A stretch of DNA of 49,389 nucleotides from Phaeodactylibacter sp. (GTDB lineage Bacteria > Bacteroidota > Bacteroidia > Chitinophagales > Saprospiraceae). Below are positions 9,607 to 17,568 of the stretch, one piece after another. Positions within the stretch are counted from its first letter, which is position 1; each line of letters opens with the position of its first letter. Position numbers and translations under genes: made by a program. The stretch lies in assembly GCA_024103175.1 (NCBI GenBank), contig JAGFJE010000565.1:1-49389 (forward strand), in the 5' to 3' direction. A model generated the notes under the pieces. The model made no database searches. It saw only the letters and a list, made by a program, of their open reading frames with translations, and was not told where the DNA came from.

Positions 9607-11964
9607 ATGCTGGTGAGGATAAAGCAACTGATAGTACTGGTAGTGGTATTCGCCTGCCTGTTGGGAGGCGTGAAATTTCTGTTGCCGGATAAAGCTGCCG
9701 AAGCCAGGGCTGAAACCGGGGCGGCGGCAGCCCCGGGCCAGGCCGTACCCGAAAAAGTAGATTTCAATTTCCACGTCAAGCCCATCCTGTCCGACCGTTG
9801 TTTTAAGTGCCACGGGCCGGACGAAAAAGTCCGGGAAGGAGGGCTGGCCCTGCACGATAAGGCTTTGGCCTTCGCCGCTTTGGGAGAACACGGCGACAGG
9901 TACGCCATCATTCCCGGGGACCCGGAAAACAGTACCCTCATACAACGGATATATGCTGGGGATGAGAACGACAGGATGCCTCCTCCGGAATCCAACCTCG
10001 TTCTGAGTGAATACGAGAAGGCCATCCTGAAGAAATGGGTCGAACAGGGCGCAGAATGGAAAGAACACTGGGCATTCCTACCCCCTGAGAAACCGGAGAT
10101 TCCAAAGGTGAAGCATACCAGTTGGCCCGCTAATGAGATTGACTACTTCATTCTTGCCAAACTGGAGAGCCTGGGCCTTACCCCTTCCGGCCGGGAAACC
10201 AGGGAAAAGCTCCTCCGCCGGGTGAGTTTCGGCCTTACCGGCCTGCCACCCACCATTGCTGAGATCGAAGCTTTTGTCAATGATTCCGATCCTGATGCTT
10301 TCGAAAAAGTGGTTGGCCGCCTTCTGGCCTCCGATGCTTATGCAGAACGGATGGCGCTGGAGTGGATGGACCTGGCCCGCTATGCCGACACCCACGGCTA
10401 CCAGGATGATTTCGAGCGCATCATGTGGCCGTGGCGAGACTGGGTTATCCATGCTTATAACCAGAATATGCCCTATGATGAGTTCGTCACCTGGCAACTG
10501 GCCGGAGACCTGCTGCCGGAGGCCACCCTGGAGCAGGTGATCGCCACGGGTTTCAACCGAAACCACAAGATCACCGCCGAAGGCGGCGTGATCGATGAGG
10601 AATACCGGACGGAATATGTGGCGGACCGCGCCCAGACTTTTGCCACCGCCTTCCTTGGGCTTACCCTGGAGTGCGCCCGTTGCCACGACCATAAGTACGA
10701 CCCCATCAGCCAAAAGGACTATTACAGCCTGTTCAGCTTTTTCAATAATATTCCCGAGAAAGGGCTGATGGATAATCCAAGCGTCATTCCGGAGCCTTAC
10801 CTTACACTTACCCAAAAGCAGGTCGAGGAAACGGTTACTTTCATCAATAACCTGGATTCCATGCCTGCCATTCCGCTGATGGTGATGCGGGAGATGGACA
10901 CCCCCCGGAAGGCGTTCGTTCTCCGGCGCGGGCAATATGACCAACCGGGCGAAGAGGTGTTTCCCGCCACTCCCCGGCATATTCTTCCCATGGACGAAAA
11001 GCAGCCAAAAGACCGCCTGGGGCTGGCTCGCTGGCTATTCGACGAGAAAAACCCCCTGACGGCAAGAGTGGCCGTTAACCGCCTGTGGCAGCAGCTCTTC
11101 GGCAACGGGATCGTGGCCACCTCCTATGATTTTGGAAACCAGGGGGCGTTGCCGACACACCCCGAACTCCTGGATTTCCTGGCCATCAAGTACCGGGAAC
11201 TGGGATGGGATACCCGGGCCATGCTTAAATACATGGTGCTCTCCTCCACCTACCGGCAATCGGCTGCCGTATCGGATGAACTCCTGGAGGCGGACCCCGA
11301 CAACCGCTGGCTGGCCCGGGCGCCCCGGCGCCGGCTGACAGCCGAAATGCTCAGAGACCAGGCCCTGAAGATCAGCGGCCTACTCAATGAGGAAGTGGGA
11401 GGGCCCAGCGTGAAACCCTATCAACCGGCAGGCATCTGGGAAGAAACGACCGGCGGGGGAGGGGGCAGTACGGCGAAATACGTTCAGGATAAAGGCGATA
11501 AGCTTTACCGGCGCAGCCTTTACACCTTCTGGAAGCGGACCGTGCCTCCCCCCAGTATGATGACTTTCGATGCGCCTTCCCGCGACCTGTGCACCGTGAA
11601 GCGGCAGGAGACCAATACGCCCCTCCAGGCGCTGGTGTTGCTCAATGACCCGCAGGTGGTAGAGGCGGCCCGTATGCTCGCTCACCAGGCCATCGATCAG
11701 GCCGGGGTTGAGGTTGCGGAGCGGGTCGCCTTCATGTTCCGCCTGGCCACCTCCCGGCCGCCTGAAAAGGAAGAGCTGGAACTTCTCGTCCAGTACTTCG
11801 AAGAAGAACGATCGCGGTTCGCGGAACAGCCGGAAAGCGCCGGGCAGTACCTCAAAGTGGGAGAGTACACCTTGCAGACGAAAATGCCTCCGGCCGAACT
11901 GGCGGCCTACGCCGTTGTGGCCAATGCCATCTTAAACCTGGATGAGGCGGTGACGCGTGGGTGA
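9607..11964 (+). CDS. PSCyt1 / DUF1549 / DUF1553 haem-motif protein (planctomycete type)
   Basis: Exported protein of 785 residues whose biochemical role is not established for the family. An N-terminal hydrophobic segment (residues 8-26) serves as signal or anchor. A PSCyt1 cytochrome-like domain follows, with CFKCH (C65, C68, H69) and a later RMPPPESN loop. The DUF1549 (PSCyt2) domain, from about 178, has LARYADTHGYQDDFERIMWPWRDW and a second CxxCH, CARCHDHKYDPIS (C356, C359, H360). The DUF1553 (PSD1) domain covers roughly 460-730, with NPLTARVAVNRLWQQLFG and SSTYRQSA. Many planctomycete relatives are near 1000 residues; the region between DUF1549 and DUF1553 is short here. It starts 9 bases after the ROK stop, so it is in the same operon. 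Electron transfer linked to glycan processing is inference. Confidence 0.9.
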   Translation: MLVRIKQLIVLVVVFACLLGGVKFLLPDKAAEARAETGAAAAPGQAVPEKVDFNFHVKPILSDRCFKCHGPDEKVREGGLALHDKALAFAALGEHGDRYAIIPGDPENSTLIQRIYAGDENDRMPPPESNLVLSEYEKAILKKWVEQGAEWKEHWAFLPPEKPEIPKVKHTSWPANEIDYFILAKLESLGLTPSGRETREKLLRRVSFGLTGLPPTIAEIEAFVNDSDPDAFEKVVGRLLASDAYAERMALEWMDLARYADTHGYQDDFERIMWPWRDWVIHAYNQNMPYDEFVTWQLAGDLLPEATLEQVIATGFNRNHKITAEGGVIDEEYRTEYVADRAQTFATAFLGLTLECARCHDHKYDPISQKDYYSLFSFFNNIPEKGLMDNPSVIPEPYLTLTQKQVEETVTFINNLDSMPAIPLMVMREMDTPRKAFVLRRGQYDQPGEEVFPATPRHILPMDEKQPKDRLGLARWLFDEKNPLTARVAVNRLWQQLFGNGIVATSYDFGNQGALPTHPELLDFLAIKYRELGWDTRAMLKYMVLSSTYRQSAAVSDELLEADPDNRWLARAPRRRLTAEMLRDQALKISGLLNEEVGGPSVKPYQPAGIWEETTGGGGGSTAKYVQDKGDKLYRRSLYTFWKRTVPPPSMMTFDAPSRDLCTVKRQETNTPLQALVLLNDPQVVEAARMLAHQAIDQAGVEVAERVAFMFRLATSRPPEKEELELLVQYFEEERSRFAEQPESAGQYLKVGEYTLQTKMPPAELAAYAVVANAILNLDEAVTRG

Positions 11965-11989
11965 GGGGAGCCGGAAACGCTCCCTCAGC
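11962..11989 (+). terminator. Possible terminator hairpin overlapping the DUF1553 stop
   Basis: TGAGGGGAGC pairs with GCTCCCTCA around a CGGAAAC loop with one bulged G. There is no T-run after it, so it may only be a stem that stabilises the mRNA end. Confidence 0.35.
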
Positions 11990-12050
11990 CCGGGGTTGTG
12001 AATTATTCTATCAGTCGCTACGCTCGTGCCCCATTGCGCTTGGACTTAAG

Positions 12051-12183
12051 TTAAGCGCGTCTTCGAACCAAATAAATTTGGATAACCGGTGCGGGCGTTA
12101 AGCGCGTCTTCGAGCCAAATAAATTTGGGCATCCGGTGTGGGCGTTAAGCGCGTCTTCGAGCCAAATAAATTTGGATAACCGG
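12051..12183. repeat. 47-bp tandem repeat, 2.8 copies
   Basis: Copies begin at 12051, 12098 and 12145, with an exact period of 47 bases and only a few substitutions. Each contains TTAAGCGCGTCTTCGA followed by the near-palindrome CCAAATAAATTTGG (12068-12081, 12115-12128, 12162-12175). The third copy is cut after CCGG, 30 bases before the DUF1501 start codon. It could be a repeated operator, an mRNA element or a mobile satellite. Confidence 0.9.
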
Positions 12184-12213
12184 AAGTGCCATCAAAATCA
12201 TAAAAAGCTGACT

Positions 12214-13695
12214 ATGAACAAGATATTCGAAGAACGGGCGCTGCACCTCAACCGAAGAGCCTTTCTATCCAAAACGGCCTTGGGCATTGGTGTGGCCGCC
12301 CTGTCCTCCATTTTGGGATACAGCTTTTTCCGGAAAGATGAAAACGGGCTGCTGGCCGAAGAAACCGGAGGGCTCACAGGCGCTTTGGAGGCGCTGCACC
12401 ACCCGGCGAAAGCCAAGCGGATCATTTACCTGTTCCAGAGCGGCGGCCCTTCCCAGCTGGAGTTGTTCGATTACAAGCCGTTGCTGAATAAAAGGAGGGG
12501 AGAGGACCTCCCTGAGTCGATTCGCGCCGGCCAGCGCCTTACGACGATGACTTCCGGGCAGGACGCTTTCCCGCTGGTGGGTTCTCAGTTCGGGTTTCAG
12601 CAGTATGGCCAGAGCGGCGCCTGGACCAGCGACATATTGCCCTACACGTCGAAGATCGTGGATGAGCTTTGCATCGTCAAGTCCATGTATACGGAGGCGA
12701 TCAACCACGACCCGGCCATCACCTTTTTTCAAACGGGCTCCCAGCAGCCCGGGCGGCCCAGCATGGGCTCCTGGCTGAGCTACGGCCTGGGCAGTTCGAA
12801 TGAAAACCTTCCGGCTTTCTGTGTCCTCCTTTCGCGCGGCACCGGCAGGCCTGCCGGGCAGCCCCTGTACTCTCGCCTGTGGGGCAACGGCTTCCTCCAC
12901 TCTCTGCATCAGGGCGTCCAGTTCCGCGCCGCCCAGGACCCGGTGCTGTATCTCAACGACCCCGAGGGGCTGACGAGGGCGCAAAGGAGAAATATGCTGG
13001 ATAAACTCTCGGAGCTCAATGCCCTGCAATACGAGTCTTACCGGGACCCCGAGATCCAGAGCCGTATTGCCCAGTACGAGATGGCCTACCGCATGCAAAC
13101 CTCCGTCCCGGAGGTGATGAATATTGAGGACGAACCCGATTACATCTACCAGATGTACGGGCCGGATGCCATGACCCCGGGCACCTTTGCCGCCAACTGT
13201 ATCCTGGCCCGCCGCTTGGCCGAGAAGGGCGTGCGCTTCATTCAGCTCTACCACATGGGCTGGGATCAGCACTTCGACTTGCCGGTAGCCATCAGCAAGC
13301 AGGCCAAGGACGTAGACCAGGCCTCGGCGGCCCTCGTGATGGACCTCAAACAGCGGGGGATGCTGGAAGATACGCTCATCATCTGGGGCGGCGAATTCGG
13401 GCGCACCAATTATTCTCAGGGTATTCTGACCGACACCAACTACGGGCGCGACCACCACCCCCGCTGCTTTACCATCTGGATGGCGGGCGGTGGCATTAAA
13501 CCGGGCCTGGTGTACGGCGAAACCGATGAGTTTGGGTACAATATTGTGGACAAGCCGGTCCACGTGCATGATTTTCAGGCTACTCTGCTGCACCTCCTGG
13601 GCATCGACCACGAGCGGCTGACCTACAAATATCAGGGGCGCCGCTTCCGCCTGACCGACGTGGAAGGGGAGTTGGTTAAGGATATTTTGGCATAA
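12214..13695 (+). CDS. DUF1501 family protein, Tat-exported
   Basis: Member of DUF1501, a family placed in the alkaline phosphatase/sulfatase superfamily, of unknown reaction; it is regularly encoded next to DUF1553 proteins. The ATG at 12214 is chosen because it starts just before a twin-arginine signal (NRRAFLSKTALGIGVAAL, R14 R15); a longer frame from 12136 would begin inside the 47-bp tandem repeat. Visible family blocks are YLFQSGGPSQLELFDYKP, HDPAITFFQTGSQQPGRPSM, HMGWDQHFDL, IIWGGEFGRT and GRDHHPRCFTIWMAGGG, all matching the family core at full length (493 residues). Tat export suggests that it folds, possibly with a cofactor, before transport. It probably works with the haem-motif protein upstream in the periplasm or at the cell surface (inference). 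Confidence 0.92.
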   Translation: MNKIFEERALHLNRRAFLSKTALGIGVAALSSILGYSFFRKDENGLLAEETGGLTGALEALHHPAKAKRIIYLFQSGGPSQLELFDYKPLLNKRRGEDLPESIRAGQRLTTMTSGQDAFPLVGSQFGFQQYGQSGAWTSDILPYTSKIVDELCIVKSMYTEAINHDPAITFFQTGSQQPGRPSMGSWLSYGLGSSNENLPAFCVLLSRGTGRPAGQPLYSRLWGNGFLHSLHQGVQFRAAQDPVLYLNDPEGLTRAQRRNMLDKLSELNALQYESYRDPEIQSRIAQYEMAYRMQTSVPEVMNIEDEPDYIYQMYGPDAMTPGTFAANCILARRLAEKGVRFIQLYHMGWDQHFDLPVAISKQAKDVDQASAALVMDLKQRGMLEDTLIIWGGEFGRTNYSQGILTDTNYGRDHHPRCFTIWMAGGGIKPGLVYGETDEFGYNIVDKPVHVHDFQATLLHLLGIDHERLTYKYQGRRFRLTDVEGELVKDILA

Positions 13696-13754
13696 GAAGC
13701 TGCCTGCATTTGGTTCCAGGAATTTTTGATGTGCGATTTGCTTCGGAGGTGGAC

Positions 13755-13799
13755 AAATCAAAAATCAAAAATCAAAAATTATAAATCAAAAATCATAAA
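13755..13799. repeat. AATCAAA simple repeat upstream of the DUF2231 gene
   Basis: Five imperfect copies of a period-7 unit (AATCAAA / AATCATA) run directly into the start codon of the next gene, leaving no recognisable ribosome-binding site. This is consistent with the weak Shine-Dalgarno use of Bacteroidota. Confidence 0.75.
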
Positions 13800-15850
13800 T
13801 GGATTTATTTATAAACCCCGGCCGTCTGCACCCGCTTCTGGTACACCTGCCGATCGGCATTCTGATCTTTGCTTTTCTCCTGGAAGCCCTGAAGCGGTGG
13901 AAAAAGGACGATACCCTGAATTCGGCGGTTGGCCTGGCCTTACTGGCGGGAGCCCTGTTTGCGGTGGCTTCCGTTGTGACCGGCCTGTGGCTTTCGGGTG
14001 AAGGAGGGTATGACGAAGTTATGCTGGGGCGGCACAAATGGCTGGGGGGGGCCATGGCTGCGTGTTCGGTATTGTTGTATTTGTCACATCAAAGGGTGTT
14101 CGGCGCCTTATCGCGGTTTTACGCGCCTTTACTTCTCCTGTCGGCTGGGCTGCTGGTGCTCACTGGCCATTATGGAGGTAACATAACTCATGGAGCGGAT
14201 TATCTCTTCTCCCATCCGGAGGATGCCGCTCTGGTGGTTAACGATATTGAGGCGGCCAATGCCTATGAAACCGTTATCGCGCCCATTCTGAAAGAAAAAT
14301 GCAACAGTTGCCACAATCCCTCCAAGGCTAAGGGGCGGCTGGTGATGACCACCCGAGAAGGGCTGATGCAAGGGGGCAAGAACGGCCCGGTTTTTGATGT
14401 AGGGAACCCGTCGGAGAGCGAATTCTTCAGGCGGGTGCACCTCCCGGAAAGTGAGAAGAAGCACATGCCGCCCAAAGGGAAAAAGCAACTGGATGAAGAG
14501 GAAATGAAATTGCTGGAATGGTGGATAAATAACGGCGCCTGTTTCGATTGCATCGTCGGGACAATGGAGGGCAATGAGGCGGTGCAGCCCATCCTCGATA
14601 AATACACTACTTCCGGAACGGATATAACGGCCATCAGGGCCCGCCCGGTGGATGCGGCCGTCCTGGAAAAACTTAACGCTGAAGGTATCCGGGCCTATCC
14701 TCTGGCGCAGGGCAGCCCCTTGCTGATCGTTGACCTTTCCGGGCATCAGGGCCTGAGCCGGAATACTTTCCGCCGGTTGAAGAAAGTCCGGAAGAACATC
14801 GTAGAACTCAACCTCTCCCACAGTGACTTTTCGGATGAACTGGCGGGCCAGATCGGCAGGTTTCCCAACCTCAATAAGCTGCAGCTGCAGAAGACCATGG
14901 CCGGTGATGCAACCATCCGCCAACTGGCGGAGCTGAAATATCTGGGAACGCTCAATATATATGGGACACGGGCCAGCGACGCTTCCATCGATGCTCTGCT
15001 GTCCATTCCCGCCTTACAGCGCCTGTACACCTGGCAGTCGGCCATCAGTGAGCTGGGCATCAACCGCCTGCAGGAGGCGCGCCCTCTGCTGGAGATCCAG
15101 CATCAGGTGAATGAAGACATATTCGGGGAGTCTAAACTGAACCCGCCGCTGATCACAGCCGGGAGCGAGCTGTTTGTCGATTCGGTGGTGGCTTACCTGG
15201 CCACCAATTTCCGGAATGCCTCCATCTACTACACGCTGGACGGCTCGGAGCCGGATAGTTGTTCCACATTGTATACCGATTCCGTAGTCATCCGGGAATC
15301 GGCGCTGCTGAAGGCGTTTACCCACAAAACCGGCTGGGAGGACAGTCCACCCGTGGAGAAGGCCTTCTTCCGGGCGGGAATAAAGGCGAAAAGGGCAACT
15401 CTTGCCCAGCCGCCTGCGGAAAAGTACAAAGGCAAAGGCGCCGCCAGCCTGATCGACCTGGAGAAGGGGACGGCGGTATTTACCGACGGCAACTGGCTGG
15501 GCTATGAAGGCATGCACATGACGGCTACGCTGGAGCTGGAGCGCAAAGAAGAGGTGAGCGAAGTGGTGGTCAGCGCCCTTTCCGCCCCCGCCAGCTGGAT
15601 CTTTTTTCCGCGGAAGCTAAAGGTTTGGCTCTCCGAAGATGGCAGGGATTTCCGCTTCGCCGGAGAGACAGCCCTTCCCGGCGAAGAGCCGGGAGCAGCG
15701 CCGGATATGGATTACTTCCGCGTAGCCTTTGATGCCCAGCCCGTAAAATACCTGAAGGTAGAGGCGGCCAGCCGCCTGAAAAACCCGGACTGGCACCCCA
15801 ATCCGGGAGGGAAGTGCTGGATATTCATCGATGAAGTTTTGGTGAATTAA
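13799..15850 (+). CDS. DUF2231 membrane cytochrome with LRR, chitobiase-C-like and discoidin-like domains
   Basis: A 683-residue mosaic protein, probably an inner-membrane-anchored electron carrier facing the periplasm. Residues 1-125 are a DUF2231-type module with four hydrophobic helices (HPLLVHLPIGILIFAFLLEA and three more). Residues about 150-255 form a PSCyt1-like cytochrome with CNSCH (C168, C171, H172) and KKHMPPKGKKQL, plus a CFDC pair afterwards. Residues about 300-425 are leucine-rich repeats (LNLSHSDFSDELAGQIGRFP). Residues about 445-525 resemble the chitobiase/hexosaminidase C-terminal domain (IYYTLDGSEPD). The rest is discoidin/F5-8-like (KLKVWLSEDGRDF). The order membrane-cytochrome-LRR-binding domains matches planctomycete-style proteins. 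Third gene of the DUF1553/DUF1501 group. Reaction unknown. Confidence 0.85.
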   Translation: MDLFINPGRLHPLLVHLPIGILIFAFLLEALKRWKKDDTLNSAVGLALLAGALFAVASVVTGLWLSGEGGYDEVMLGRHKWLGGAMAACSVLLYLSHQRVFGALSRFYAPLLLLSAGLLVLTGHYGGNITHGADYLFSHPEDAALVVNDIEAANAYETVIAPILKEKCNSCHNPSKAKGRLVMTTREGLMQGGKNGPVFDVGNPSESEFFRRVHLPESEKKHMPPKGKKQLDEEEMKLLEWWINNGACFDCIVGTMEGNEAVQPILDKYTTSGTDITAIRARPVDAAVLEKLNAEGIRAYPLAQGSPLLIVDLSGHQGLSRNTFRRLKKVRKNIVELNLSHSDFSDELAGQIGRFPNLNKLQLQKTMAGDATIRQLAELKYLGTLNIYGTRASDASIDALLSIPALQRLYTWQSAISELGINRLQEARPLLEIQHQVNEDIFGESKLNPPLITAGSELFVDSVVAYLATNFRNASIYYTLDGSEPDSCSTLYTDSVVIRESALLKAFTHKTGWEDSPPVEKAFFRAGIKAKRATLAQPPAEKYKGKGAASLIDLEKGTAVFTDGNWLGYEGMHMTATLELERKEEVSEVVVSALSAPASWIFFPRKLKVWLSEDGRDFRFAGETALPGEEPGAAPDMDYFRVAFDAQPVKYLKVEAASRLKNPDWHPNPGGKCWIFIDEVLVN

Positions 15851-15891
15851 TTGCTATGTCAACTAATACCATGACAAATTTGCCTGACATT

Positions 15892-15941
15892 AGACTTGAC
15901 AAGTTTCCCGCCAGGCGCCTCGCTGAAAACTTGTCAAGTCT
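15892..15941. terminator. Perfect 15-bp inverted repeat between convergent genes
   Basis: AGACTTGACAAGTTT (15892-15906) and its exact reverse complement (15927-15941) enclose a 20-base loop, with a T-rich tract on the right. It lies between the stop codons of the DUF2231 gene and the sulfatase gene, so it can act as a bidirectional terminator. Confidence 0.65.
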
Positions 15942-15982
15942 TTCTTGGCGTCACAATGCTTATTTGACAAAGTATTAACCGG

Positions 15983-17323
15983 TTACCGGTAGAACGTACC
16001 CTCCTGTTCCACTTTCTCTTTATGGGTTTCGACCAGCTTCATCAGTTGCCCAACAACTTCAGGGTATTGGCCGGACAACTCGTACTGTTCCGATGGGTCG
16101 GTTTCCAGGTTGAAGAGCAGGGGTGTTTTGCCCTCGAAATACTGCTTCCCGGTTTGGCTGGAGGTTTTGATGTGCAGCTTCCAGGGGCCTTGGCGCACAG
16201 CGTGAAGCTCATGGGGGCCGTAGTAGAAGAAGGGCATATTGGCCACGGTATGCTCTTTTTCTCCTCTCAGAAGAGGGCTGATGTCTTTTCCGTCTATAAC
16301 CCTGTCGGCCGGAAGCGGTACGCCGGCGAGTTTCAGGGCGGCCACAAAAAGGCCGAGCGTACTGCTTTGTTCCATCTGCAGGCTTCCCGGGGCGATCACT
16401 CCCGGCCAGCGAGCGATCGCCGGCTCCCGCATGCCGCCTTCCCAGGTGCTGCCCTTGCCGTCGCGGAGCAGCCCGGCGGAGCCTCCTTCCTCACCCTTGA
16501 TGATCCAGGGGCCGTTGTCGCTGGTGAAAAACACCAGGGTGTTTGCTGACAGGCCCTGTTCATCGAGTAACTTCAAGACCTCTCCCACGCTCCAGTCGAT
16601 CTCCTCTACCACATCGCCATAGGTTCCCCGGGCGGACTTTCCGGCGAAGGCCTCTCCCGGGTGGAGGGGCAGGTGCGGCATGGCGTAGGGGAGATACAGA
16701 AAAAAGGGATTGTCCTTATTGCGCAGGATAAAGGATCTCGCTGCTTCGGTGTAGCGGGCAGTCAGCAAACTTTGATCCGGGTTGAGCTCCAGGGTGTCGT
16801 TGCCCCGCAGCAGCGCGATATCCGGGTGTTTCGGCGGGATCATATCATTGCTGTAGGGCAGCCCGAGGTACTCGTCGAAGCCGTTCTGCAGCGGCAGGAA
16901 TTCCCGTTTGGTGGAGCCCAGGTGCCATTTGCCAAAACAAGCCGTCCGGTATCCTGCTTGCTTCAATCCTTCGGCCAGGGTGAATTCTTCGGGATGTATG
17001 CCTCGTTCGGACCCGGGGTAAAGCACCCAGGAGAAACCGGAGCGGATGGGGTAGCGCCCGGTGAGCAGCGCATAACGGCTGGCCGTGCAGGCCGGAGAGC
17101 CGGAGTAGAAATTGGTGAACTTCATGCCTTCGGCAGCCATGCGGTCCAGATTGGGCGTACGAATGGTGGGGTGGCCGTAAACGCCCAGGTCGCCGTAGCC
17201 CAGGTCGTCGCAGAAGAGGATGATGATGTTGGGTTTTGCCGGTGGAGACAGCCCATTGCCCGGATAATGGGGTAGGAGGGTAATCAATAACTGGATGATG
17301 AAGAAAAAGGTGAAAGGGCTCAT
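15983..17323 (-). CDS. Arylsulfatase-family sulfatase (S1-type)
   Basis: Secreted sulfatase that would hydrolyse a sulfate ester, probably from the glycan handled by this locus. The 446-residue protein begins with a hydrophobic signal segment and PNIIILFCDDLGYGDLG (metal-ligand D39, D40). The formylglycine signature is CTASRYALLTGRYP: C79 is the residue to be converted, with alanine where the classic motif has proline (CxPxR); the C-x-A-x-R form is common in Bacteroidota and Planctomycetes. Other catalytic blocks are FGKWHLGS (K132, H134), MPHLPLHP and FTSDNGPW. No formylglycine-generating enzyme or anSME is in the window, so maturation must be supplied from elsewhere. It is convergent with the DUF2231 gene. 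Substrate unknown. Confidence 0.93.
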   Translation of the reverse strand: MSPFTFFFIIQLLITLLPHYPGNGLSPPAKPNIIILFCDDLGYGDLGVYGHPTIRTPNLDRMAAEGMKFTNFYSGSPACTASRYALLTGRYPIRSGFSWVLYPGSERGIHPEEFTLAEGLKQAGYRTACFGKWHLGSTKREFLPLQNGFDEYLGLPYSNDMIPPKHPDIALLRGNDTLELNPDQSLLTARYTEAARSFILRNKDNPFFLYLPYAMPHLPLHPGEAFAGKSARGTYGDVVEEIDWSVGEVLKLLDEQGLSANTLVFFTSDNGPWIIKGEEGGSAGLLRDGKGSTWEGGMREPAIARWPGVIAPGSLQMEQSSTLGLFVAALKLAGVPLPADRVIDGKDISPLLRGEKEHTVANMPFFYYGPHELHAVRQGPWKLHIKTSSQTGKQYFEGKTPLLFNLETDPSEQYELSGQYPEVVGQLMKLVETHKEKVEQEGTFYR

Positions 17324-17387
17324 TATGTGGTTATTTAAGCTGAAGAGCGGACAGAGGGAGTGTTCGCAGAATTGAAAATGGAACGCG

Positions 17388-17411
17388 CCTGCCTGCTGTG
17401 CCGCAGGCAGG
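17388..17411. repeat. Palindromic repeat (CCTGCCTGC / GCAGGCAGG)
   Basis: Perfect 9-bp stem with loop TGTGCC, upstream of the sulfatase gene. A second copy with the same core (GCCTGC-TGAGCC-GCAGGC) occurs at 29268-29285, suggesting a dispersed palindrome family. Confidence 0.65.
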
Positions 17412-17465
17412 ATTAGGCCAAGAACGCGGATTTCGGGGGAGTGTTCGCAATTTTCACCCGGCTGA

Positions 17466-17483
17466 TCCCGATAACTATCGGGA
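17466..17483. repeat. TCCCGATA palindrome
   Basis: TCCCGATA and TATCGGGA are separated by AC. Palindromes of this form recur in Bacteroidota genomes between genes (from memory). It lies between the imelysin stop and the sulfatase start, with a GGGAGTGTTCGCA direct repeat around it (near 17357 and 17447). Confidence 0.6.
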
Positions 17484-17537
17484 GAGGACGGGCCTTCATT
17501 CCTTCCCCGTCTTCGCCATAGGCTCTTCCGGGTAAAA

Positions 17538-17562
17538 TTCCTTCATTCCTTCATTCCTTCAT
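17538..17562. repeat. ATTCCTTC octamer array, short copy
   Basis: About three copies of the period-8 unit ATTCCTTC just downstream of the imelysin stop codon. Longer versions are at 38785-38864, 48050-48240 and 49205-49297. Confidence 0.85.
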
Positions 17563-17568
17563 CTCCAC

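Noticed and set aside
12061..12075. TTCGAACC in the tandem repeat, resembling a tRNA T-loop
   Set aside because: No acceptor, D or anticodon stems can be drawn around it; it recurs with the 47-base period.
12136..12213. Upstream start for the DUF1501 protein
   Set aside because: It would translate the 47-bp tandem repeat ahead of a clear Tat signal that starts at 12214.
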